Shown here in pieces: positions 12,101 through 20,379 of a stretch of 64,000 nt of DNA (its first letter is position 1; every line of letters starts with the position of its first letter). The translations under genes and the position numbers were made by a program. Source of the DNA: Coccinella septempunctata (Eukaryota > Arthropoda > Insecta > Coleoptera > Coccinellidae); the NCBI RefSeq assembly GCF_907165205.1, contig NC_058193.1, forward strand, positions 29,277,521-29,341,520. Reading direction: 5' to 3'. Under the pieces are notes generated by a model. It made no database searches, was not told the origin of the DNA, and saw nothing but the letters and a program-made list of their open reading frames with translations.

Positions 12101-15100
12101 ATGTCGCTGCAATCTACATTTGAATTCCCAATGCTTTCGTGAAATGAATAGACTATAATGATATGTCTAATCTACTTCTCATTTATTTGATCACGAGATC
12201 TACACAATTAATTTTGTGTTTTTTACTTCACCGACACCTTCTTCAGCGGAAATGTGGGAACACATCGAATTGCCAACGTACCTCCGGTACACGCACAAAG
12301 TGAAATTTCGAAGGGATCGAGATCAACGGCCCCATCGGCCGGCTGTCGCATTTTCGGTTTTTCCAGAACGTCTTGGGGGCCATTACCAAGATCAGGGCGA
12401 GCGAGAGAGAGCGGACGGCGGCGGCAGCTGGTGGCCAGACAACTCAGAAATTCTCCTCGTGCCGATCGTCGGGAATTCCGAACCAGACAGGTCTGCACTG
12501 CGTCTTTCTCGTCCTTAAACGAATTCCGCATACCGACGGTGTGCGTCGACGGCGCCCGAAATAGACGTACGTGTGTGTGCATTTGTCGGAAATGGGACTG
12601 GACCGGGCGTCGCTGGCGATGATCGTTCGATAAGGTCGGAAATCGAAAGTTGATGAATTTTGGCATCGTTATTGATGCACATACGACGGGATTTTACAAG
12701 AGGACTGCTGGTGACAACGGTACTTTCAGATATTCGCGCCGTTTGGTCTTGACGAATTTTTAACTGAACCCATCTTTTTGGGAATTTTTCGAAGGTTAGC
12801 TTTCGAGTAGTTTTTTTTTTCAGGATAATTATCGTAGAACTAAACGTGATACTTATTCTGAAAGAGCAACTCTTCTTGTCATAAATCTGAGAATTTAATC
12901 CATTTCGGCGTAACCGTTCGGTCTTGAGAAATCTTTAACTGAACCCAATTTTTTGGGAATTTTTCGAAGGTCAACTTGCGAGTACTTTTTCTTCCAGGAT
13001 AATTATCGTAGAACTGAATGTGATACATATTCTGATAGAGCAATTCTTCCAGTACTAAATCTGAGAAGTTCACCTGTTCCGGCGCAACCGTTCGGTCTTG
13101 AGGAAGTTTTAACTGAACCCAACTTTTTGAGGATTTTTCGAAGGTCAGCTTTCGAGTAGTTTTTTTTCCAGGATAATTATCGTAGAACTAAACGTGATAC
13201 TTATCCTGAAAGAGCAACTCTTCTTGTCATAAATCTGAGAATTTCATCCATTTCGGCGCAACCGTTCGGTCTTGAGGAATCTTTAACTGAACCGAATTTT
13301 TTGGGAATTTTTCGAAGGTCAACTTGCGAGTACTTTTTCTTCCAGCATAATTATCGTAGATCTTAATGTGATACATATTCTGGTAGAGCAGTTCTTCTAG
13401 TAATAAATCTGAGAATTTCATTCGTCTCGGCGCAACCGTTCGGTCTTGAGGAAGTTTTAACTGAACCCAACTTTTTGGGAATTTTTCGAAGGTCAATTTG
13501 CGAGTAGTTTTTCTTCCAGGAAAATTATCGTAGATTTAAACGTCATAAATATTCTGAAAGAGCAACTCTTCTAGTCATAAATCTGAAAATTTCATAAATT
13601 TCGACGCAACCGTTCGCTCTTGAGGAAGTTTTAACTGAACCCAACTTTTTGGGAATTTTTCGAATTCAATTTGCGAGTAATTTTTCTTCCAGGAAAATTA
13701 TCGTAGATCTGAACGTGATACATATTCTGAAAGAGCAACTCTTCTAGTCATAAATCTGAGAATTTAATCCATTTCGGCGTAACCGTTCGGTCTTGAGGAA
13801 GTTTTAACTGAACCCAACTTTTTGGGAATTTTTCGAAGGTCAACTTGCGAGTAGTTTTTCTTCTAGGAAAATTATGGTGGACCTAAACGTGATACACATT
13901 CTGAAAGAGCAACTCTTCTAGTCATAAATCTGAGAATTTCATCCATTTCGGCGCAACCGTTCGGTCTTGAGGAAGTTTTAACTGAACCCAATTTTTTGGG
14001 AATTTTTCGAAGGTCAACTTGCGAGTACTTTTTCTTCCAGGATAATCATCGTAGATCTCAATGTGATACATGTTCTGGTAGAGCAATTCTTCTATTAATA
14101 AATCTGAGAAATTCACCTGTCCCGGCGTAACCGTTCGGTCTTGAGGAAGTTTTAACTGAACCCAACTTTTTGGGAATTTTTCGAATGTCAGATTGCGAGT
14201 AGTTTTTCTTCTAAAAATATTATCGTGGATCTAAACGTGATACATATTCTGAAAGAGCAACTCTTCTAGTCATAAATCTGAGAATTTCATCCATTTCGGC
14301 GCAACCGTTCGGTCTTGAGGAAGTTTTAACTGAACCCAATTTTTTGGGAATTTTTCGAAGGTCAACTTGCGAGTACTTTTTCTTCCAGGATAATCATCGT
14401 AGATCTCAATGTGATACATGTTCTGGTAGAGCAATTCTTCTAGTAATAAATCTGAGAAATTCACCTGTCCCGGCGTAACCGTTCGGTCTTGAGGAAGTTT
14501 TAACTGAACCCAACTTTTTGGGAATTTTTCGAAGGTCAGATTGCGAGTAGTTTTTCTTCTAAAAATATTATCGTGGATCTAAACGTGATACATATTCTGA
14601 AAGAGCAACTCTTCTAGTCCTAAATCTGAGAATTTCATCTATTTCGGCGCAACCGTTCGGTCTTGAGGAAGTTTTAACTGAACCCAACTTTTTGGGAATT
14701 TTTTGAAGGTCAGATTGCGAGTAGTTTTTCTTCTAGAAATATTATCGTGGATCTAAACGTGATACATATTCTGAAAGAGCAACTCTTCTAGTCATAAATC
14801 TGAGAAATTCATCCATTTCGGCGCAACCTTTCGGTCTTGAGGAAGTTTTAACTGAATCCAACTTTTTGGGAATTTATCGAAGGTCAGCTTTCGAGTAGTT
14901 TGTCTTTCAGGATAATTATCGTAGAACTGAGTGTAATGCATATTCTGATAGAGAAATTCTTCTAGTGACAAATCTCGAAATTTCATCGATCTCGGTGCAA
15001 CCGTTCGTTCTTGAAAAATTTTCAACTGACCCCATCTTTTTGGGAATTTTTCGAAGGTCAATTTTCACCTTTGAAAACACCCTGTATATGTGGTCCATAT

Positions 15101-18100
15101 TCTAAAAGAGCAACCTCTTCTAAAAGTGAATATTCGAAAAAATATTTCTCTCAAGTTCTCAAAGGGCAGGACCATGCCTGGAACCGCCCTTGAGGCATAA
15201 CAGCAACCCCTATAAAAATTTAGGATACTTACGATAGCAAGAGTTGCAATGAAACATGAAAATGATAAAAAAAATTTCATTATAACAGATTTTCAGAATG
15301 TTGTCCAGTATTTTATAGTAAAAAATATAACCTATTTTACGTTTTGGAAAACGTATTATTTCTTCCACATGTTTGGGTTGAATTATATACATTATCGACT
15401 TTGAATGTCTCCAGCGGAAAAAATCTAAAGGTGTCAAGTCTGAGGAGCGTGCTGGCCACTCAATCGGCCCTCTTCTATACCAATTCATTCCCTGTTTGAA
15501 ATGATCAGTGAGACATTGCCTCTTAAATGAATAGAATGTCTAACTGATGATACTTACTCAAATATGCTTGAAGAAGTAATAAAATAACACTAAGTAAACT
15601 AAGTTTAGAAAATTACCTTGATGAGGATTGAAATATGATTTCAATTTAGGGAGACAATGGCTCACATATATTAGGGGTCGTACCTTATCAAATTGACACA
15701 CTGTGTATATCATGTAATTTTATTATTTGTCTCATCATTCCTATTTGTTTTTCCAGAAAGCACCTGGTGTTATTCGGAAGGTCAGTTTCCTTGAAAGTAG
15801 TATTTTGAAGCTTACCATTCCGGTTTACTAATGATAACTAGAAATGATTAAAAGGAGGCCTTCCTCGAGTTCTCCGGCAACTTCCAGATAATTTAATCGA
15901 AAAATATGTTTTCTATCAGTTCGAAGGATATCGAATGAAATATTACCGCATGTTTCTCGTGTTCAGACAGGATTTCCATGTCTGCATAGTTTCCGAATCG
16001 AATATTTCGTCTATAATACGCAAAAATATTTAAATGGACAGAATAGGTCGCTGTTGACTCTGAATTTTTCCGTGCTGCTTCGTCCTTAACGGTTTTGAAC
16101 TATACAGTGTCATTCTGTCATTGTTTCTTAACCTTAACCATTCTTAAACTTTTATCTTCAACTACTAATCTTAATTTTACAGGCTATTGTCAGAAAATAT
16201 CGAATTATAATTTGAGTTTTCATCAAAAACTTCCTCATTTCAAAGTAGGACCCATATCTTTTATCGAAATATGAATCTAATCCAAAAAACCTATACAGGG
16301 CAATTCTTTTTCATGGGAGAGCCAAGCCTTTTGCATGATATTCCTTATATCCTCTAAAGGCTCACAGGTCATTTCCAAGAGGAATGAATTGGTAGAAGCT
16401 GGTCGATTCAATGGCCATCACGCTCTACAGACTTGACACCTTTAGATTTTTTACTCTGGGGGCATCAAAAGCCAGTTGTGTATAAAACATAGCCCCTTGG
16501 TGTAGAGGAATTGAAAGTAAGAATACGCACAGAATGCCAAAAAATTCAAGAAAATATGTTTCTCCTTAGTATGTATAGACTCTGTATTTGCAGCATTTTC
16601 ATGGGAATAAAAAAATTAGCTTGACCATCTGCATGTTTGCCTAGATTTCCCAAACTTTGCGTTATTTCGTCAGTATTTCATGTTCGATTCTCGTTGGCGA
16701 TCAATCCTCGTATTTTTCTTTGCCAAATACTCGGCCAGCTTGGCGCTTGGTCTAACGTTCGTCTCATATTCATGTGATGCGGTTAGGGAACTTGCTTCCG
16801 CTAAAAATAGAACCGATTTTTGCAGCTTCCTGGCCATTTTAGGTCCGCCGATTTATTTATATAGGTGGACGGGTTTATTTTTATATGCGCCTCTCTAATG
16901 AGAAATGATAAATGTGTCCGATGCATCAAGATTATGACCGATGACTCTTTCTTTCTACGAAATTCATTCATTTCGTTGTCTACGAGATAATGGGGAAATT
17001 TTACCGGAAGAACGATGAATAATTCGTGATTTTTTTTGAGTTGCGTACGAATTCAAAACGTAAAAGAATATTATATCATCGTCGGAATATATCGCCTATG
17101 AAAGAAAAAGGAACATTTTAAAATAATCACAACTTTTGAAGGGATGAAGATAAAGTAGCTAAACCCATATCAAATTGAAGGAATTGAGAAGTCGTACAAC
17201 TTTATTTCCTTACAATTTTTGTGAAATCGTTGGATATTCAAAAACGTGAATCTCGAAAACCGTCAGGAATCCGACAAATATGTATGAGACCAATGTTTTG
17301 GGGAATTTAATAGGTTTAATTTTCTTAGCAGGAAACATTTTTTTCTAGAGTGTATTTCTGACATTCAAGCTAATAAGTAAAAAATGTAACCTTCACCTCT
17401 CTAATAACTTATATGCTGGAGAATTTTAGTATGTTCATCTACAAACTCCCCCATCCCCCTTTCAAAGTTGTGAAGTCGAAAATTATCGCCATATTCACTA
17501 AAAATTTGAACTTTTCTCACGTTATCATTGATTAAATTGAATGGCGAAATGAGACATCAGACTACTGTTTGTTCAGCCTTTAAAACCATCCTCAACATAT
17601 CGTAAGATTTGCAGCTTAAATCTCATTTTCTAAAACCTTAGAGTGTTCCCACACTCAACGTTTCCAAGTGAAACGGTGGAGCGAGCAATGCGAGCCCAAC
17701 ACTGAAGATGTTATCATACGAATACGAAACCATGTTTTTACACAATCAACGCAGATCAGGGCTAATTTTAGATTTTTCGAAAAAGAGCACTTTTAACGTT
17801 AGTCATAACCGTTAATTTTTTTTCAGGCAGAACCTGTTTGCACGTGGCTGCTCAATATGGACACATAGAGATCCTGAGACACCTGGTGTGGTTTGGTGCT
17901 GACGTCAACGCCGGAGATGGGACGCAGGGCCTTACAGCTTTACATTATGCCGTCATTCGAAAAGACATAAACCTCTTGAGCTTTCTGCTGTACGAATGCG
18001 ACAAAATCGACTTGAACAGAACGAATTATGGTGGACTGACTGCCTACAAAATGTGTAGAGATCAAAATATCATCGAAATGTTCCACCAGAAGGGAGTTTC

Positions 18101-18384
18101 AGAGTCGCCTTACAACTCCGAAGACGATTACTGTACGGATAGTGAGGATGAAGAGGTGAGATTTTATAAAGGATGCTTCGATAGATTTAGAGAATTTATA
18201 AAACACTCTGTCTTCAATCAGACCATTCAATCTAACGATGTTAATTAAAAAACCTTGTTCTTGTTTCCTAACAAGTATGTATTGGTATTAGTCACCATAT
18301 TTAATTTTTTTTTCGTTTCATTTGCAGGCTTCTTTTGGCAGTGGGTTTATTCCTTCAATGGTAACAAATAGACCTTTGGTATGA
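2772..18384 (+). CDS. cact: Cactus, IkB-type inhibitor of NF-kappaB (3' part, three exons)
   Basis: Cytoplasmic ankyrin-repeat inhibitor that holds Dorsal/Dif/Rel factors in the cytosol until Toll signalling triggers its degradation. Visible exons are 2772-3127, 17827-18155 and 18328-18384 (TGA at 18382-18384). The splice sites are GT-AG. The first junction splits a glycine codon (G from 3127 plus GC from 17827) and reads WNHEGRTCLHVAAQYGH; the second is in phase 0. The ankyrin repeats read ELHLAIANG, TPLHIAVSRR, SPLHIAARLGD, TCLHVAAQYGH and TALHYAVIRKD, and the insert between repeats (TTYDVEQWNHEG) is typical of Cactus. An acidic PEST-like tail (YNSEDDYCTDSEDEE) precedes a short last exon ending NRPLV. 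The first visible base, 2772, completes a codon begun in an upstream exon, so the N-terminus with the phospho-degron lies left of the window or is unrecognised. Confidence 0.93.
3227..3887. mobile_element. MITE, CAGGGTG/CACCATG ends, TA target site
   Basis: The left end (CAGGGTGCATTTGAAGGTGA) and the reverse complement of the right end (CATGGTGTTTTCAAAGGTTA) agree over about 50 bp, through an AGAAGGTAGAAC motif in both arms. TA flanks both sides. The element is 661 bp, has no coding capacity and lies 100 bp inside the large cactus intron. Its end sequence CCTTTGAAAACACC recurs at the right edge of the satellite array near 15068-15085. Confidence 0.75.
3890..5586. other. cactus intron, nothing recognised
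   Basis: Unique-looking AT-rich intron sequence. A short CG-richer patch (5225-5300, with ACCGCTCGCGGCATC) might be regulatory, but I cannot assign it. Confidence 0.4.
5589..7240 (-). mobile_element. mariner element, degenerate, antisense to cactus
   Basis: Both ends show a terminal repeat of the form CGAGGATRTATT...TTAGCCTA with TA target duplications at 5587-5588 and 7241-7242. The minus strand encodes fragments of a mariner DD34D transposase: the start MSTEIVIIGKLEYRTIIEYL (7081), ITGDDYSTLLTTLREK, and the third catalytic aspartate region HPPYSPDLAPSDYH, ending LRGEYAE. The frame is broken by stops, shifts, an internal tandem duplication of about 290 bp (5868-6157 against 6158-6447) and an 85-bp nested MITE. 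Removing both leaves about 1.27 kb, the normal mariner length. The copy is inactive. Confidence 0.88.
6890..6974. mobile_element. 85-bp MITE nested in mariner, TTAA target site
   Basis: Perfect 18-bp terminal inverted repeats CACTCCAGTACTCGCGCG enclose 49 bp, and TTAA stands on both sides (6886-6889 and 6975-6978). The other mariner copy has the empty site (GGTATTAAGC on the complementary strand, near 34958-34967), so the insertion and its 4-bp duplication are directly visible. TTAA duplication is the hallmark of piggyBac-type transposases. No coding capacity. Confidence 0.85.
7371..7565. mobile_element. Fragment of a Tc1/mariner-type element (end region)
   Basis: It shares TTGATACAAATTGATTGGAACCAA-like sequence with 32420-32450 and GGTACCTT..AATTGACACAC..CTGTAT with 15688-15712. 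Only the end region is present. The family's transposase remains are seen at 15210-15715 and 31990-32515. Confidence 0.55.
7570..9506. other. cactus intron, mostly unassigned
   Basis: AT-rich intron. At 8487-8532 a short sequence (CATGACGTCATATCTCAAAT... to CACTCTGTA) matches, inverted, a block at 59792-59832, so it is a MITE end fragment. At 9257-9266 GGGAAAATCC fits a relaxed Rel/Dorsal site. Nothing else is recognised. Confidence 0.4.
9509..10124 (+). mobile_element. MITE family A copy 1 (CAAGGTGA ends)
   Basis: Ends CAAGGTGAATCATTGACTCG and its complement are flanked by TA (9507-9508, 10125-10126). The arms share TCGTACAAATATTT, CAGTAGATTCTTGAG and AAGAAACACTTTTT over about 75 bp. It is 616 bp long. 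Three other copies lie at 10982-11624 (inverted), 51585-52071 and 63322-63815. Short open frames inside it are not genes. Confidence 0.85.
10162..10975. mobile_element. MITE family B (CAGAGTGGGCC ends)
   Basis: The terminal inverted repeats, CAGAGTGGGCCATTGAAAAC against CAGAGTGGGCCATTGAAAAG, run for about 55 bp, with TA on both sides. A second inner palindrome pairs 10400-10470 (GTCCTGGTCTCGATTTT) with 10600-10665 (AAAATCGAGACCAGGAC). It is 814 bp, non-coding and wedged between two inverted copies of family A. Confidence 0.8.
10982..11624 (-). mobile_element. MITE family A copy 2, inverted
   Basis: The ends are CAGGGTGAGTCTTTGGCTCG and GATTCACCCTG. TA follows on the right (11625-11626); on the left the expected TA reads TG. 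The internal landmark GTACCCAATT of copy 1 appears here as its complement, so the copy is in the opposite orientation. It is 643 bp, and the gap to the family B element is only six bases. Confidence 0.8.
11906..12132. mobile_element. 227-bp fold-back element
   Basis: Two arms of about 105 bp run from ATTGGGAATTCAAA to TTTGAATTCCCAAT. The centre is a tight hairpin, CATAGACCTAATA..TATTAGGTCTATG (11996-12034). Arm landmarks include AAAAAGTTAAGGC against GCATTAACTTTTT. No clear target duplication is seen. Such a perfect centre could form a strong RNA hairpin in the cactus pre-mRNA. Confidence 0.7.
12200..12660. promoter_or_regulatory. GC- and CpG-rich island in the cactus intron
   Basis: About 450 bp whose composition differs sharply from its AT-rich surroundings, with dense CG dinucleotides (GGCCCCATCGGCCGGC, GCGGACGGCGGCGGC, GTGCGTCGACGGCGCCCG). 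Open frames exist on both strands (up to 147 codons), as expected in GC-rich DNA, and none resembles a known family. It could be an internal promoter or enhancer, an unspliced first exon, or the 5' end of an antisense transcript. The satellite array begins just downstream. Confidence 0.35.
12733..15080. repeat. Tandem satellite, 174-bp monomer, about 13.5 units
   Basis: The anchor GTCTTGAG and its variants occur at 12746, 12921, 13095, 13269, 13443, 13616, 13790, 13964, 14138, 14312, 14486, 14660, 14834 and 15007, so the spacing is 173-175 bp. Two monomer types differ at several positions: AGTCATAAATCTGAGAATTT against AGTAATAAATCTGAGAAATTCACC. Units at 13922-14116 and 14270-14464 are almost identical, 348 bp apart, showing a recent two-unit duplication. 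Edge units are the most diverged. On the minus strand one frame is open through most of each monomer because 174 is 58 codons, but type-one units carry a stop, so no long protein is encoded. Confidence 0.95.
15210..15715 (-). pseudogene. Remnant of a Tc1/mariner-superfamily transposase
   Basis: The minus-strand frame at 15488-15350 reads RRGPIEWPARSSDLTPLDFF, the region around the third catalytic acidic residue of an IS630/Tc1/mariner transposase. The element end CACAGTGTGTCAATTTG (complement of 15694-15712) lies on the right. The upstream catalytic part is missing. The same layout recurs at 31990-32515. Confidence 0.65.
16390..16575 (+). pseudogene. Second transposase fragment of the same family, plus strand
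   Basis: One plus-strand frame reads SWSIQWPSRSTDLTPLDFLL and then WGHQKPVVYKT, a stop, and GVEELKVRIRTECQ. This is again the C-terminal catalytic part of a Tc1/mariner-superfamily transposase, interrupted by a stop. Confidence 0.6.
16580..17820. other. cactus intron, nothing recognised
   Basis: No gene or complete repeat seen. A short GC-richer stretch lies at 16680-16890, and GTGTTCCCACACTCAACG near 17643 may be a repeat edge. Confidence 0.35.
17827..18155 (+). CDS. cact: cactus exon with last ankyrin repeats and acidic tail
   Basis: The acceptor is TTTTTTTCAG ending at 17826 and the donor GTGAGA starts at 18156. It encodes the fourth and later ankyrin repeats and the start of the serine/acidic C-terminal tail. 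It continues the frame of the exon ending at 3127, 14.7 kb upstream. Read-through past 18155 would give an alternative C-terminus (RFYKGCFDRF...), which I consider intronic. Confidence 0.92.
18328..18384 (+). CDS. cact: cactus terminal exon
   Basis: Too short to stand out as an open frame. After TTTGCAG it encodes 18 residues, ASFGSGFIPSMVTNRPLV, and a TGA. The phase-0 join to the exon ending at 18155 and a good acceptor support it. Confidence 0.8.
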   Translation, partial: ASFGSGFIPSMVTNRPLV

Positions 18385-18809
18385 AATATTAGAAATATTT
18401 CATTTCAAATGTCTTCGAAAATTAAGTGAACAACCTTCCACCATCACCAAGAATCATTTCTTCGGTCAACTTTTCCCAATGATTTATTCGAGACCCAAAG
18501 GGACGACTACTTTCGTATCGTTTTGGCAGTTTTTCAATATCCAATATGAAGATGATTATATGTTGAATTGTATAGATTCAGTTCTTGAATATGTATTTCT
18601 AACTACGTGTGAAAAAAATTCTAACACTTATTGTATCGATGTTTGTAAATATTATTACCAGAAAATTAATATTTTTATCACATGTAGTGGAAATTTTTAA
18701 TGAATATATGTTCTATTGTGAACATTAAATTATATAATATTAAACGTTGTTTCAATTCTTTGGACCCCTATACTATATATCTGGTTTCACTTTATTTCAT
18801 CTCTGTGTT

Positions 18810-18815
18810 AATAAA
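18810..18815 (+). promoter_or_regulatory. Likely cactus polyadenylation signal
   Basis: An AATAAA 426 bases after the cactus stop, in the AT-rich 3' UTR. Short open frames between 18479 and 18885 are taken as UTR noise. Confidence 0.45.
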
Positions 18816-18830
18816 GTTGCAACACATTTT

Positions 18831-19440
18831 TTTTCTACATATGAGAATATTGGACAAAAATATTAAGGTATTCTCTTCTGGATAAGTGAAATAGTTCAAA
18901 CATACTAGGGAAACTAAAATACATATGGAATTGCACTGCTCAAATTTTCAGTACTGCTGTTCATACCATAATGAAGACCATCATGACACAATGGCTTAAT
19001 TGAAAAACTCATAAAAACTCATTCCAACTTGAACAATTACCTAGTGTGTTACACACAAAAAAACTCAACAAGGAGTTGCTAACCGTCTCCAGACTTCGCA
19101 AAATGTAGTAAGTATAGAGCGATGAATCTTACTCTCATCTTACTAGTGCTTCATATACCCATTGGGGTTTAAGGGAAAGAGCTACAACCGTCGCTCAAGA
19201 TCGACTAATAAGGTTAACTTCACGCGAAATCCCTCTTCACAGCATCCAGAATTAATAGCTTTTTAGGGCAAGCTTCTGGTAGGATAGTTTCTGGTCAAAG
19301 AATCCAGCATGAATGTTGGTGAGAGGCCAACAGTATAATGAGCATTTCATGATACTAATAATTCTTTTTGATAGTAGCTCATTGTGAGTTTGTGGAGGCA
19401 TTTGTTTCGAAAATAGTTCAAAAAATAAACCGAGATTACG
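18831..19440. other. Intergenic, between convergent cactus and Polycomb
   Basis: No gene or repeat recognised. The two flanking genes point towards each other here. Confidence 0.4.
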
Positions 19441-19448
19441 TTCCAAAT

Positions 19449-19454
19449 TTTATT
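19449..19454 (-). promoter_or_regulatory. Possible Polycomb polyadenylation signal
   Basis: AATAAA on the minus strand about 930 bases after the Polycomb stop. A second one lies only 9 bases after the stop (20366-20371) and seems too close. The stretch between would be a long AT-rich 3' UTR. Confidence 0.3.
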
Positions 19455-20379
19455 TCAAAAATACCTTATAATAGTTAAAACATGACTTAAAACCTATTAT
19501 ATTTACACTTATTTACAATGAAACATAAAAAAATGTTAGTACATATCGAAATAGAAACCGCGAATAAAACATGACTACCTGAGTAGTAATATATTAACAT
19601 CCAAAAAACAATTCATCACATTAGAAACTGACTAATTCCGTAGATTTTTAAAATTTTTTTTCATAGAAAAAATTACAGGCGATAAAACCTTGAAAAACAT
19701 TAGAATTTCTTATTAAAACCTATCAATAACTTAAAATAAAATAAATAAAATTATGAGTTAAAATGACTTACCTATGTACAACAATGCTATGGAATGAAAT
19801 TTTAGTAAAAAATTGAAAATATTCAATAAATTAAAGTTGTGCAATATATGATGTTTTGTATAATATCAAGTACTATTTCTTATTGCTAAAACCATATTTT
19901 GACAATCAAATCCCTTTCAATCCTCTCGAATACAAAAAAAGAAATGAAAAATAGAATCGAAAATCTGGCCTAGACATATTTCGCATCATTTATACAGTTC
20001 AGTATAAGAGCTTGAGAATGACACGTTTCATGAGCTTACAAAGAGAGTACAATTCTACAAGAAGCCTTCCTCAAACCAAAATAGCAAATACTTCATTTTT
20101 AAGAATTTATCTAGTTAGCACCAATTCAAACATAACATCAAATGTCAGATCTTAACATGTAGAACCGCTCAAAATGAGCTACCCTGTGGAATATTTGTTG
20201 GCAGGGGCTTCCAGACTCGCCAAAGTTATAAAATGGATGACAGATCAAAAGATCTTTGAAACTAAATTTACAGTATGTATTAAATGAAAAACAATCAGAA
20301 TATCAAACAAATCCAGAAAACCCCCACCTGCCAAAATATTCAAATTAATAGAACTACCCTAAAATTTTATTTTGAGAAA

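Noticed and set aside
12223..12666. Open frames of 100-147 codons on both strands of the GC-rich island
   Set aside because: Overlapping frames on both strands are expected where stops are rare; none shows a domain, splice context or codon pattern of a gene.
12733..15080. CRISPR-like regular repeat array
   Set aside because: The whole 174-bp unit repeats with no unique spacers, and the host is a eukaryote; it is a satellite.
17640..17720. GC-richer patch with GTGTTCCCACACTCAACG
   Set aside because: Looked like a transposon end, but no partner end or target duplication was found.
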